Positions 9,160-19,035 of a DNA stretch of 52,105 nt are shown in pieces (the first letter of the stretch is position 1; every line of letters begins with the position of its first letter). Made by a program: the position numbers and the translations under genes. Location: contig JAGXRD010000103.1 of assembly GCA_018336035.1 (NCBI GenBank), forward strand, positions 1 to 52,105. Direction: 5' to 3'. Source of the stretch: Alphaproteobacteria bacterium. Lineage in GTDB: Bacteria; Pseudomonadota; Alphaproteobacteria; Ferrovibrionales; Ferrovibrionaceae. The notes beneath the pieces were generated by a model. That model was not told the DNA's origin. It saw only the letters and a list, made by a program, of their open reading frames with translations, and did no database searches.

Positions 9160-9887
9160 GCGCGACTCATCTGCTGGCCGTCACCGGCATTTCGAAAAGC
9201 TTCCGCGGCCTGAAAGCCGTGAGTCAGGCCTCGCTGACCGTGCCGCAGGGCGGCATCGTCAGCCTGATCGGCCCGAACGGCGCCGGCAAGACCACCTGCT
9301 TCAACATGATCGCCGGCGTGTTCAAGCCCGACGAAGGCAGCATTCTGTTCGATGGCCGCAGCATCGAGGGGCTGCGTCCGGACCAGATCTGCCATGCCGG
9401 CATCGGGCGCACCTTCCAGATCGTGAAGCCCTTCAAGGAGCTGACCGCACTGGAGAATGTGATCGTCGGCGCGCTGCGTAACGAGAGCAGCACGCGCGCG
9501 GCGCGCAAGAAGGCCGAGGGCGTGCTCGACCAGCTCGGCATGCTCGACAAGCGCGACCAGCCGGCGGCGCAGCTGACCCTGCCTGAACGCAAGCGGCTGG
9601 AAGTGGCGCGTGCGCTGGCCACCGATCCCAAGCTGCTGCTGCTGGATGAAGTGATGGCGGGGCTACGCCCGACCGAAACTGATCAAATGGTCGCCGTGTT
9701 CCGCGACCTGAACCGCAAGGGGCTGACGATCCTGCTGATCGAGCATGTGATGCGCGCCGTGATGGCGCTGTCGCAGCATGTGGTGGTGCTGCATCATGGC
9801 CAGGTGATCGCCGATGGTGCGCCGGAGCAGGTGGTGCGCGATCCGGCCGTGCTGGAATGCTATCTGGGCGAGGAGGCCGAGGTATGA
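9156..9887 (+). CDS. ABC transporter ATP-binding protein, LivG family
   Basis: A 243-residue ATPase. Walker A is GPNGAGKTT at 39-47, and Walker B is LLLLDEVMAGL. In place of the usual LSGGQ signature the protein reads LTLPERKRLEVARA; such variants occur in LivG relatives from alphaproteobacteria that transport aromatic or organic acids, so it is probably functional. The start is ATG 9156 in an ATGA overlap with the permease, and the stop overlaps the next ATPase start in the same way. It pairs with the LivF-like protein to drive import. Confidence 0.9.
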   Translation: MSATHLLAVTGISKSFRGLKAVSQASLTVPQGGIVSLIGPNGAGKTTCFNMIAGVFKPDEGSILFDGRSIEGLRPDQICHAGIGRTFQIVKPFKELTALENVIVGALRNESSTRAARKKAEGVLDQLGMLDKRDQPAAQLTLPERKRLEVARALATDPKLLLLDEVMAGLRPTETDQMVAVFRDLNRKGLTILLIEHVMRAVMALSQHVVVLHHGQVIADGAPEQVVRDPAVLECYLGEEAEV

Positions 9888-10597
9888 CCAGCCTCAGCCT
9901 GAAAGACCTCGACGTTTTCTACGGCGATGCGCAGGCGCTGGATGGCGTCTCATTGGAGGTGCCGCAGGGCAGCATCGTTGCCATCGTCGGCGCCAATGGT
10001 GCCGGCAAATCGACGCTGATCCGGACGATTGCTGGCATCGAGACGCCGCGCCGCGGCCAGATCAGCTACAAGGGCGCGCAGATCGGCGGACTGCCTAGCT
10101 ACAAGGTCTGCAATCTCGGCATCGGCCAGGTCGCCGAGGGCCGCCAGATTTTCCCAAGCTTAAGCGTGCTGGAAAACCTGGAGATGGGCGCGCTGCTGCC
10201 GCGGGCGCGTGGCAAGGAGAAGGCGACGCTGGATGAAGTCTTCCAGCTCTTCCCGCGCCTGGCCGAGCGGCGCGACCAGCTGGCCGGCACCATGTCGGGC
10301 GGCGAGCAACAGATGCTGGCCATCGGCCGCTGCCTGATGGGCCAGCCCGACCTGATCATGTTCGACGAGCCGTCGCTCGGCCTCGCGCCTGCCGTGGTGC
10401 AGGAGGTGTTCCGCATCATCAGGCTGTTGCACGAGACACGCGGCCTGACCGTCATTCTCGTTGAGCAGAATGTCGCGGTGTCGCTCAAGCTGGCGGATCA
10501 CGCCTATGTGCTGGAGAACGGCCGCATCGTGATGCAGGGCAGTGGGCAGGACCTGCTGCATGACGACCGCGTGCGACAGGCCTATATGGGGCTCTGA
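9884..10597 (+). CDS. ABC transporter ATP-binding protein, LivF family
   Basis: A 237-residue ATPase and last gene of the importer. Walker A is GANGAGKST, the signature is MSGGEQQMLAIGR, and Walker B is LIMFDEPSLGLAP, all standard for LivF. The ATG lies in an ATGA overlap with the LivG stop. A strong bidirectional hairpin terminator begins about 25 bp after the stop, closing the operon. Together with LivG it forms the nucleotide-binding heterodimer. Confidence 0.92.
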   Translation: MTSLSLKDLDVFYGDAQALDGVSLEVPQGSIVAIVGANGAGKSTLIRTIAGIETPRRGQISYKGAQIGGLPSYKVCNLGIGQVAEGRQIFPSLSVLENLEMGALLPRARGKEKATLDEVFQLFPRLAERRDQLAGTMSGGEQQMLAIGRCLMGQPDLIMFDEPSLGLAPAVVQEVFRIIRLLHETRGLTVILVEQNVAVSLKLADHAYVLENGRIVMQGSGQDLLHDDRVRQAYMGL

Positions 10598-10616
10598 CTC
10601 CAAGACATGCGAAACG

Positions 10617-10648
10617 AAAAAAGGCCACCTCGCGGTGGCCTTTCCTTT
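10617..10648. terminator. Bidirectional intrinsic terminator
   Basis: GGCCACC (10623-10629), loop TCGC, GGTGGCC (10634-10640), with an A run on the left and TTTCCTTT on the right. It can stop both the livF operon (plus) and the fumarase transcript (minus), whose stop codon is at 10668. Confidence 0.85.
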
Positions 10649-10667
10649 GTCCGGGTGAGCGGAGCCC

Positions 10668-12278
<1,611 letters not shown>

Positions 12279-12337
12279 TGTCGTCTCCGGGGCTGGTGCG
12301 CGGCTCGTGGGCTCCGAGCCGGGAAAGAAGGGCAGTC

Positions 12338-12856
12338 TCAGGTTTTCTTCTTGCGGAAGGCGTCGAGCGCGACCACGTCGCCGGTCTTGCGCTCACCCGC
12401 GTCTTCGCCCGCGGGCGCATCGGCGGCATCTTCGCTTTTGCCGGGTTCGGCATTGCCGATCGGCGAGGGCGTGGCCATGGCCGGGCGGCTCTCGGCATTG
12501 GGCGTGACGCGGAACTGCAGGCCGAACTGCACGCTGGGATCGGCGAAGGCGGTGATCGCCGCATAGGGGATCACCAGGCGTTCGGGAATCTTGTTGAAAC
12601 TGAGCGTGGCCTGGAACCAGTCCTCATGCGCCTCCAGCCCCCAATACTGGTGCTGCAGCACGATGGTCATCTCTTCCGGATAGCGCTCATGCAGATACTC
12701 CGGCAGCTCGACGCCGGGCTGATCGGTGCGGAAGGTGATGTAGAAATGGTGGTTGCCGGGCAGGCCGAATTCCGCGACGCGCTTCAGCGCCTCACGCACC
12801 GCGCCACGCAGCGCGGTTTCCACCAGGAGATTGTAGTCGAGCAGCTTGCCGGCCAT
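12338..12856 (-). CDS. sspB: SspB-family ClpXP adaptor
   Basis: A 172-residue protein of the alphaproteobacterial SspB type, the adaptor that binds the ssrA tag and tethers tagged proteins to ClpX. Family segments are [18 protein letters not shown] near the start, HHFYITFRT around 40 and [20 protein letters not shown] around 90. From about residue 120 there is a Pro/Ala/Glu-rich disordered linker ending in the short basic DAFRKKKT, which fits the ClpX-docking tail seen in SspB proteins. The gene lies directly downstream of ssrA, the RNA that encodes the tag it recognises, and on the same strand. This supports both calls. Confidence 0.9.
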   Translation of the reverse strand: MAGKLLDYNLLVETALRGAVREALKRVAEFGLPGNHHFYITFRTDQPGVELPEYLHERYPEEMTIVLQHQYWGLEAHEDWFQATLSFNKIPERLVIPYAAITAFADPSVQFGLQFRVTPNAESRPAMATPSPIGNAEPGKSEDAADAPAGEDAGERKTGDVVALDAFRKKKT

Positions 12857-12995
12857 GACTGATCTTCTCGGACACTCAATTGCACCATTTTACCCCTCTG
12901 CTTCAGGGGGTTCAATTCCAAGCCGGGCTGTGGGGGCTATCATCCACAGCTATTGTCCCCATCTTGATCGGAAAATAGGGCCTTGGACGGAAAGT

Positions 12996-13023
12996 GGGGG
13001 GCTTCTGTTGCCCGGCGCCCCCC
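12996..13023 (-). other. ssrA: tmRNA stem after the tag frame
   Basis: GGGGGGC and GCCCCCC form a perfect 7-bp stem just after the TAATAG stops in the coding piece of ssrA, in the position of a tmRNA pseudoknot stem. Further downstream an inverted repeat GCTGTGG (12927-12933)/CCACAGC (12944-12950) and ACCCC/GGGGT (12892-12911) may belong to the 3' trailer or to the sspB leader. Confidence 0.6.
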
Positions 13024-13039
13024 GAGCCGCGCTTACCTA

Positions 13040-13072
13040 TTAGGCAGCGAGTGCAACGCGATTGTCGTTGGC
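13040..13072 (-). other. ssrA: tmRNA tag reading frame ANDNRVALAA
   Basis: Read on the minus strand from the resume codon GCC, the codons give A-N-D-N-R-V-A-L-A-A, then TAA with TAG right behind it. With the alanine carried by the tmRNA itself, the added peptide would be A-ANDNRVALAA. The start AND(N) is typical of alphaproteobacterial tags, and the LAA end is the ClpX recognition signal. Confidence 0.92.
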
Positions 13073-13288
13073 ACTTAGAGATTGACCCGATAACGGCGGT
13101 ATCATGCCGGGCAAAAACCGTGTTTTTACTGCGCACGTCGAGCCTGATTCGCCCCCAGCATCAACCCAGGGTAAAGCCATTCCGGCCCAGCCTGGGTTCA
13201 TGGTGGAGGCGCCGGGTACTGCCCCCGGGTCCGTAACGCCTATTCCGCACGGCGTTTATCGCCATAGTCGGGTTGCCCCGACAGGCCT

Positions 13289-13317
13289 AATCTAGGGTGT
13301 CCGGAGGGGTTTTTGAA
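13289..13317 (-). promoter_or_regulatory. ssrA promoter
   Basis: On the minus strand TTCAAA (13317-13312) and TAGATT (13294-13289) are separated by exactly 17 bp. Transcription would start near 13283, which matches the expected 5' end of the acceptor piece (about 83 nt long). Confidence 0.65.
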
Positions 13318-13444
13318 GGGTCCCGCCCCAGCTTTGGTCCCGACAGACTTCCGGGAGACTTGGGCGGACTCGGTGTGGCGGTCTATAACCTCCTGCTTTT
13401 TGTCCGGCGGCCCGAGTCGCCGGTATTGCCCGGAGATTTGCCGC

Positions 13445-14383
13445 ATGACCATGACGCCGGAGCAGGCCGCCGAGATCGCCGCCCTGCGCAGCCAGAGCCA
13501 GACCACCCGCCGCGCCACCGTGCCGGCGCTGGAGGAAATCCTGTACGAGCCGCTCAACGTGCTCGACCATGGCTTTGTCCGCGTCATCGATTACATGGGC
13601 GACGACAGCGCCGTGGTGCAGGCCGCCCGCGTCTCCTACGGCCGGGGCACCAAGAAGGTCAGCGAGGATCGCGGCCTGATCAACTACCTGATGCGCCACC
13701 GGCACACCACGCCGTTCGAGATGTGCGAGATCAAGTATCATGTGAAGCTGCCGATCTTCGTCGCGCGCCAGTGGATCCGCCATCGCACTGCCAATGTGAA
13801 TGAATATTCAGCGCGCTATTCGATCCTCGACAACGAGTTCTATATCCCTGCCCCTGACCAACTCGCCGCGCAGTCAAGCTCGAACCGCCAGGGCCGCGGC
13901 GATGTGCTGACCGGACCGGAAGCCGCCCGCGTGCTGGACCTGCTGAAGCGCGACGCGGCGCAGAGCTATGCCTCGTATGAGGAAATGCTCAACGAGAAGC
14001 CGGATGGCTCCAAGCGCGACGAGGGCCGCGAAGGTCTGGCGCGCGAACTCGCCCGCATGAACCTGACGGTCAACTTCTATACCCAGTGGTACTGGAAGAC
14101 CGATCTGCTGAACCTGCTGCACTTCCTGTCGCTGCGTGCCGACAGCCACGCGCAGTATGAAATCCGCGTCTATGCCGAAGCCATGCTGGACACGGTGAAG
14201 CGCTGGGTGCCGGCCTGCTACGACGCCTTTAAGGAATACCGTATCGGCGGCGCGGCGTTGTCGGCCACTGCGATCAAGGTGGTGCGGCGCATGCTGGCGG
14301 GCGAACAGGTCGACCAGGCCGGTTCGGGCTTAAGCGCGCGGGAATGGCGCGAACTGATGGACGTGCTGAAGCCGCAGGGCTGA
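13445..14383 (+). CDS. thyX: Flavin-dependent thymidylate synthase
   Basis: A 312-residue enzyme that makes dTMP from dUMP with FAD, NADPH and methylenetetrahydrofolate. The diagnostic ThyX motif is complete at 112-126: [15 protein letters not shown]. Further family segments are [11 protein letters not shown] (83-93) and the [21 protein letters not shown] region. The start is ATG 13445 with CGGAGA 8 nt upstream; the frame is open further upstream but runs into the divergent ssrA promoter. No thyA is seen in the window. Confidence 0.95.
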   Translation: MTMTPEQAAEIAALRSQSQTTRRATVPALEEILYEPLNVLDHGFVRVIDYMGDDSAVVQAARVSYGRGTKKVSEDRGLINYLMRHRHTTPFEMCEIKYHVKLPIFVARQWIRHRTANVNEYSARYSILDNEFYIPAPDQLAAQSSSNRQGRGDVLTGPEAARVLDLLKRDAAQSYASYEEMLNEKPDGSKRDEGREGLARELARMNLTVNFYTQWYWKTDLLNLLHFLSLRADSHAQYEIRVYAEAMLDTVKRWVPACYDAFKEYRIGGAALSATAIKVVRRMLAGEQVDQAGSGLSAREWRELMDVLKPQG

Positions 14384-14394
14384 CCGGACCAGGT

Positions 14395-15609
14395 TTAATC
14401 GGCTTTCACCGCCGGCGCAGCCACATCGCGGTTCATCCACCACACCACGGCACCGAACAGTGCCGTGCAGGCGAAGGCCAGCCCGAGGGACAGCGCGTCG
14501 CCGGCGGGGAACAGCGCATTCACCGCCGAGCCCATCACGCCGCCCATGGTCTGCAGGAAGCCGGACAGCGCGGCGCCGGCGCCAATGGCGGCCGGATTGA
14601 CGCCCACGGCCGAGACCACCGAATTGGGCAGCGCCAGCCCCATGCCGATGGCCCAGAGCGTGCGCAGTGCCACAATAGCCGTGATGCTGGGGCCGAACAG
14701 CGCGACCCAGACAGCAAGCCCCACCGCACCGCCCACCATGCACAGCACGCCGAGATCGACCATGCGGCGCAGGCCGAGCCGCGCGCCGAACCAGGACGAT
14801 ATCACCGCGCCGATGAAGAAGCCGGCGCTGCCGAAGGCCATCAGCACGCCGAAGCTGACCGGATCGAGATCCATGCTGCCGATCAGCACCGAAGGCGCCG
14901 CGGCGCTGAAACCATGCAGGCCGGCGAAAATGCCCATGTTGAGCAGGCCGAAGGTGAGGAAGATGCGGCTGCTCAGCAGGAAGCCATAGGCGCGCAGGAT
15001 GCCGGCCAGCAGAGGACCGCTGCTCAGTCCCGGCGTGTAGGTCTCCGGCATGCGCCGCATCAGCACCAGCATCACCGCCAGGGTGATGCCGCCGCTGATC
15101 CAGAAATTGGCGCGCCAGCCAATATATTCCTCGATCAACCCGCCCAGCAGCGGCGAAACAATCGGCGCGATCGCCATCGCGGCGCTGATCACCGAGGTGG
15201 CGCGGGCGGCCTGTGTACGGTCGTAGGCATCGTTGATGATGGCACGGCCGATCGCCATGGCGCTGGCGGCGCCCAGGCCTTGGGCGGCCCGGGACCAGAG
15301 CAGGCCCTGCAGGCTGTCGACCAGTGCGCAGGCCGCCGATCCGGCCACCATCATCGCCAGGCCGCCCAGCAGCAGCGGCCGCCGGCCATAGCGGTCGCTT
15401 AAGGGACCAAACAGCAGCTGGCCGCCGGCAAAAGTGATGAAATAGGCCGTCAGGGTAATGGGCAGAATGTCAGCCGGCGCAGAGAGTTGCTCGCCGATGG
15501 TAGGCAGCGACGGCAGATACATGGTGGCCGCCAGAATCCCGTTCGAATACAGGATCGTGATCAGCAGCAGCAGGCCAGCCGGCGGGGGGGATCTGGACAT
15601 CGGGCCCAA
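14395..15609 (-). CDS. Bcr/CflA-type MFS multidrug exporter
   Basis: A 404-residue inner-membrane protein with about 12 hydrophobic helices, of the Bcr/CflA drug:proton antiporter group in the major facilitator superfamily. The loop 2-3 motif reads GPLSDRYGRRPLLLGG, and the segment ILAATMYLPSLPTIG in helix 1 is typical of the Bcr group. A second start (MSRSPP) lies three codons in. The gene converges with thyX (11 bp between stops) and is divergent from the receiver gene. A related exporter is encoded at 48211-49413. Substrate is unknown. Confidence 0.88.
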   Translation of the reverse strand: MGPMSRSPPPAGLLLLITILYSNGILAATMYLPSLPTIGEQLSAPADILPITLTAYFITFAGGQLLFGPLSDRYGRRPLLLGGLAMMVAGSAACALVDSLQGLLWSRAAQGLGAASAMAIGRAIINDAYDRTQAARATSVISAAMAIAPIVSPLLGGLIEEYIGWRANFWISGGITLAVMLVLMRRMPETYTPGLSSGPLLAGILRAYGFLLSSRIFLTFGLLNMGIFAGLHGFSAAAPSVLIGSMDLDPVSFGVLMAFGSAGFFIGAVISSWFGARLGLRRMVDLGVLCMVGGAVGLAVWVALFGPSITAIVALRTLWAIGMGLALPNSVVSAVGVNPAAIGAGAALSGFLQTMGGVMGSAVNALFPAGDALSLGLAFACTALFGAVVWWMNRDVAAPAVKAD

Positions 15610-15671
15610 AGGCGTTGGGTGACAGGTAGAACAGAGACCCAGCCAATCCCATCACAGGTATCACGGATCGG

Positions 15672-15700
15672 TTGGCTTCATCGGATGGCCAGTATATATA
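15672..15700 (+). promoter_or_regulatory. Candidate promoter of the receiver/Hpt-like pair
   Basis: TTGGCT (15672-15677), 17-bp spacer, TATATA (15695-15700), inside an AT-rich island in the 213-bp divergent region between the exporter and the receiver gene. It leaves a leader of about 115 nt. Confidence 0.45.
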
Positions 15701-15822
15701 TGATCGCAAAAGTATTTCCACGATTCTAGTGCAGTACGGCCAGGGGTGCATACGGGCCTGTGCAGTTGGAAACGCTGGCCAATCCGAGCATCGGGTTGCG
15801 AACAGAGGGGCGGTCGAACGGG

Positions 15823-16320
15823 ATGTCGGAAAAGATCGATTTCAGCCACGTCCGTTTTCTCGTCGTGGATACGAACCGGCTGATGTGTCAGCTGGTGAAG
15901 GACATCCTGATGATGCTCGGCTGCACACAGGTGACCACTGCGCGCGACAGCGAGAAGGCGATCGCCAACCTGCGCGCCGGCGGCTATGACGTGCTGATCA
16001 CGGAATGGAACCTCAAGCCGCGCTCCGGCCTGGAACTGCTTGACTGGCTGCGTACCGATGGCGGATCGCCCGACCGCATGATGCCGGTGATCATGCTGAC
16101 CGCGAATTCCGAAGTCGAATACGTGATGGAGTCACGCGACAAGGGCGTGACCGAGTTTCTCGCCAAGCCCTTTACGGCAGATGGTATGTATCGCCGCCTG
16201 GTTTCGGTGATCGCGCGCCCGCGCGATTTCGTCAGCGTGAAAGGCTATTTCGGCCCGGATCGCCGTCGGCAGCAGATCCCCTTCGAGGGACCTGACCGCC
16301 GCCAGCAGAAGCCGGACTAG
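15823..16320 (+). CDS. Atypical receiver protein (Asp to Glu) with GPDRRR tail
   Basis: A 165-residue single-receiver protein closely alignable with CheY: FLVVDTNRLM at 12-21, LITEWNLKPRSG at 58-69, IMLTANSE at 90-97 and FLAKPF at 112-117. The position of the phosphoacceptor Asp is glutamate (E61, codon GAA at 16003-16005), and the second acidic residue of the metal site is Thr (T17). The switch Thr (T93) and Lys (K115) are kept. So it probably cannot be phosphorylated normally and may sit in an active-like state. After the receiver come PRDF...YFGPDRRR (133-149) and a second EGPDRRQ (156-161). The start is ATG 15823 with GAGGGG upstream. The Hpt-like gene follows after 14 nt. Confidence 0.85.
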   Translation: MSEKIDFSHVRFLVVDTNRLMCQLVKDILMMLGCTQVTTARDSEKAIANLRAGGYDVLITEWNLKPRSGLELLDWLRTDGGSPDRMMPVIMLTANSEVEYVMESRDKGVTEFLAKPFTADGMYRRLVSVIARPRDFVSVKGYFGPDRRRQQIPFEGPDRRQQKPD

Positions 16321-16334
16321 CCGTCAGGCGCGCA

Positions 16335-16844
16335 ATGCGAAACAAACCCCAGTTCATCCCCAATCGCGGCGAGCTGAAACGCAAGGCGGTCAATTACAAG
16401 ACCGGCATGGAGATCAAACTCGACGAGGCTACGCTCAAGAAGATGGAGCAGCTGGTCGAGAATTCTTCCGCCGAGTTCCTGAGCGAGACCGTGGAAAGCC
16501 TGAAAGGCCTGCGCGAGGCTTTGGGACGCGCCGCCACCGACCCTTCGGCGCGTCGCGAGGTGCTGGAGCATATCCGCGAAGAGGCTTTCCAGATCAAGGG
16601 CATGGGCGGCGTGTTCGGCTATCCGCTGCTGACCGAGTTCGCCAAGTCCCTGCATGACTTCCTGAAAGAGCTGGAAGACCTCGACGAGTTGCAGCAGGAA
16701 ATCGTCTCGATCCATATCGACACGCTGTATGTGGTGGTGTCACACAAGATCAAGGGCTCGGGCGGCCCACTGGAAGCCCAGCTGCGCGCCTCGCTGAAAG
16801 CTGCGGTGGACAAGGCCAAGCCGGCCGCCAAGCCCGCCCCATAG
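16335..16844 (+). CDS. Hpt-like protein lacking the phosphorylatable histidine
   Basis: A 169-residue, mostly helical protein. Residues 75-135 look like an Hpt four-helix bundle: the motif normally written AHxxKGxxxxxG reads AFQIKGMGGVFGYPLL, so the histidine is Phe (F85, codon TTC at 16587-16589) while the KG and the following Gly remain. The flanks are a basic N-terminus (ELKRKAVNYK) and a C-terminal K/A/P-rich tail. It forms a two-gene unit with the upstream receiver, which has lost its own phosphoacceptor. I infer a binding-only partner pair rather than a working relay. The Hpt assignment rests on motif reading and is moderately sure. Confidence 0.7.
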   Translation: MRNKPQFIPNRGELKRKAVNYKTGMEIKLDEATLKKMEQLVENSSAEFLSETVESLKGLREALGRAATDPSARREVLEHIREEAFQIKGMGGVFGYPLLTEFAKSLHDFLKELEDLDELQQEIVSIHIDTLYVVVSHKIKGSGGPLEAQLRASLKAAVDKAKPAAKPAP

Positions 16845-16921
16845 GCCGTCCTGCCCCCTGTTTTTTCCCGCCGGCCGGCCTTATCTGGACTCCCACCCCT
16901 CTCCAGCCCTATAACCCCCGC

Positions 16922-17776
16922 ATGCATCCGACCGCCCCCCTGCCCTTCGTCAAAATGCACGGCCTCGGCAACGATTTCGTGGTGCTGGACGCGCGCGCCC
17001 ACAGCCTGCCGCTCGACCTGGCGGCCGTGAAGCTGCTGGGCGACCGCAAGCGCGGCGTGGGCTTCGACCAGATGATCACCATCGAACGCTCGGACAAGGC
17101 GGATGCCTTCATGCGCATCCACAATGCCGATGGCGGCGAAGTGGAATCCTGCGGGAATGCAGCGCGCTGCGTCGCCACCCTGCTGATGCGCGAGAATGGC
17201 AAGGATGCCGTGAGCATCGACACGCTGGGCGGCTGGCTGAATGCCAAGGCTGGCGCCAGCGGCGTGATCACCGTGGATATGGGCGAGCCGCGCTTCGACT
17301 GGCAGGCCATCCCGCTGTCGCGCGAGATGAACACCATGAGCATGGCCTACAGCCATGGCGGTTTCGACAAGCCGGGCGCCGTCAATGTCGGCAATCCGCA
17401 CGTCGTGTTCTTCGTGCCCAATGCCGAGGCCGTACCGCTGGCCGAGATCGGGCCGCAGATTGAACATGATCCGCTGTTTCCGCAGCGCGTTAACGTGGAA
17501 TTCGCACAGATCATCGACCGCAAGCAGATCCGCATGCGCGTCTGGGAACGCGGCGCCGGCATCACGCGCGCCTGCGGCACCGGCGCCTGCGCCACGCTGG
17601 TGGCGGCCGCCCGCCGCGATCTGAGCGAACGCAAGGCGCAGATCGTGCTGGATGGCGGCGTGCTGACCATCGAATGGGGCGCCGACAATCACATCTACAT
17701 GACCGGCCCGGCCACCGAGGCCTTCCGCGGCGAAATCCCGCCGACCTTCTGGGCCGCCCTGCACGACGCCGCATAA
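16922..17776 (+). CDS. dapF: Diaminopimelate epimerase
   Basis: A 284-residue cytoplasmic enzyme converting LL-diaminopimelate to the meso form for lysine and peptidoglycan. The two catalytic cysteines are present: C77 in NADGGEVESCGNAARC and C218 in RACGTGACAT. The N-terminus FVKMHGLGNDFVVLD is the family signature. The length is normal. mtaB starts 2 nt after the stop and ftsY overlaps mtaB, so dapF-mtaB-ftsY form one transcription unit, an arrangement found in many alphaproteobacteria. Confidence 0.96.
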   Translation: MHPTAPLPFVKMHGLGNDFVVLDARAHSLPLDLAAVKLLGDRKRGVGFDQMITIERSDKADAFMRIHNADGGEVESCGNAARCVATLLMRENGKDAVSIDTLGGWLNAKAGASGVITVDMGEPRFDWQAIPLSREMNTMSMAYSHGGFDKPGAVNVGNPHVVFFVPNAEAVPLAEIGPQIEHDPLFPQRVNVEFAQIIDRKQIRMRVWERGAGITRACGTGACATLVAAARRDLSERKAQIVLDGGVLTIEWGADNHIYMTGPATEAFRGEIPPTFWAALHDAA

Positions 17777-17778
17777 CA

Positions 17779-19035
17779 ATGTCGGACACGCAATCCGACG
17801 TCCTGAATTTCGGCTGCCGCCTCAATGCCTATGAGGGCGAGGCGATCCGTAGCGCGCTCAGCAAGCACGGCCGCGACGATATCGTGGTGGTGAATACCTG
17901 TGCCGTGACGGCCGAAGCCGAGAAGCAGGCGCGCCAGGCGATCCGCCGGCTGCGCCGCGAACGGCCCGAAGCCCGCATCGTCGTCACCGGTTGCGCCGCG
18001 CAGGTCAATGCCGCCGCGTTTTCGGCAATGCCGGAGGTCGACCATGTGATCGGCAATCGCGAGAAACTGAACGAGACTGTCTGGCGCGATCTAACCAAAG
18101 ACAGCAGCCGCATTACCGTCGGCGATATCCTGCAGGATGCGCCGGCAGCGCTTCCCGCGGTCAGCCATTTCCCTGGCCGGCCGCGCGCCTATCTGGAAAT
18201 CCAGCAGGGCTGCGATCATCGTTGCACCTTCTGCATCATTCCCTTCGGTCGCGGCCCGAGCCGCTCACTGCCCTTGGGCGCCGTCGTCGAACAGGCGCGT
18301 GCATTGGTCGAGCGCGGCTATCGCGAATTCGTGCTGACCGGCGTGGATATCACCTCCTACGGCCATGACCTGCCGGGTCAGTCGACCCTGGGCAATGCCG
18401 CGCGCCGGCTGCTTGATCTGGTGCCCGGCGTGCAGCGCCTGCGGTTTTCCTCGCTCGATCCCGCCGAGATCGACAATGACCTGCTGCAACTCTATGCCGA
18501 CGAACCGCGCGTGATGCCGCATGCGCATCTCAGCTTGCAGGCCGGCGATGACCTGATCCTGAAACGCATGAAGCGCCGCCACAGTCGCGCCCAGGCGCTG
18601 GACATGGCGCAGCGGCTGCAGGCATTGCGGCCGGGCATCGCACTCGGCGCCGATCTGATTGCGGGCTTCCCGACTGAAAGCGAAGCGGCGTTTGAAAACA
18701 GCCGCAGCCTGATCGAGGATGCCGGCCTCGCCTTTGTGCATGTCTTCCCTTATTCGCCGCGCCCCGGCACGCCGGCGGCACGCATGCCGCAGTTGCCGGT
18801 CGAGCTGCGCAAGGGGCGCGCCGCGCTGCTGCGTCAGACCGCCGATGCTGCGCTGGAACGTTTCCTCAGCCGGCGCATTGGTGTGGAAGCACAGATTCTG
18901 GTCGAGCAGGCCGGCGTGGGTCGCGACGAGACCTATGCGCCCGTCGTGCTGCCCGATCACATGACCAAGGGCAGCATTGTCGCCGCCCGCATCGCGGCAG
19001 TGCGCGATGGCAAACTCTGGCTGGACGCAGCATGA
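17779..19035 (+). CDS. mtaB: tRNA t6A37 methylthiotransferase
   Basis: A 418-residue radical-SAM enzyme that adds a methylthio group to t6A at position 37 of ANN-decoding tRNAs. The N-terminal UPF0004 domain has its cluster cysteines at C13, C41 and C72; the radical-SAM cluster is CxxxCxxC at C145, C149 and C152 (GCDHRCTFCIIPFGRG); a TRAM-like end follows. The pattern NFGCRLNAYEGE and the position between dapF and ftsY favour MtaB over MiaB or RimO. The start is ATG 17779, 2 nt after the dapF stop, and the stop overlaps ftsY (ATGA). Confidence 0.93.
   Translation: MSDTQSDVLNFGCRLNAYEGEAIRSALSKHGRDDIVVVNTCAVTAEAEKQARQAIRRLRRERPEARIVVTGCAAQVNAAAFSAMPEVDHVIGNREKLNETVWRDLTKDSSRITVGDILQDAPAALPAVSHFPGRPRAYLEIQQGCDHRCTFCIIPFGRGPSRSLPLGAVVEQARALVERGYREFVLTGVDITSYGHDLPGQSTLGNAARRLLDLVPGVQRLRFSSLDPAEIDNDLLQLYADEPRVMPHAHLSLQAGDDLILKRMKRRHSRAQALDMAQRLQALRPGIALGADLIAGFPTESEAAFENSRSLIEDAGLAFVHVFPYSPRPGTPAARMPQLPVELRKGRAALLRQTADAALERFLSRRIGVEAQILVEQAGVGRDETYAPVVLPDHMTKGSIVAARIAAVRDGKLWLDAA

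Larger units (their letters stand above)
12955..13283 (-). ncRNA. ssrA: tmRNA, circularly permuted two-piece form
   Basis: On the minus strand the acceptor piece comes first and ends in CGCCTCCACCA (13211-13201), a templated CCA end. A 44-nt spacer (13200-13157) follows; it holds the hairpin AACCCAGG...CCTGGGTT and is expected to be cut out. The coding piece begins GGGGGCG (13156-13150). GGGGGCG and CGCCTCC form a 7-bp acceptor stem with a G-U pair at position 3, the alanine identity signal, then discriminator A and CCA. The T-arm is CCGGG/CCCGG. The tag frame ends in TAATAG. A GTCGGG-GCAA-CCCGAC hairpin lies near the 5' end. The right boundary is set by the promoter; the left one is only estimated. 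It fills most of the gene-free stretch 12857-13444. Confidence 0.93.

Noticed and set aside
9600-9660. Missing LSGGQ in the first LivG ATPase, considered as inactivation
   Set aside because: LivG proteins commonly vary at this site, and Walker A, Walker B and length are normal.
12909-12920. GGTTCAATTCC, resembling a tRNA T-loop
   Set aside because: No matching T stem, anticodon arm or acceptor stem could be built on either strand.
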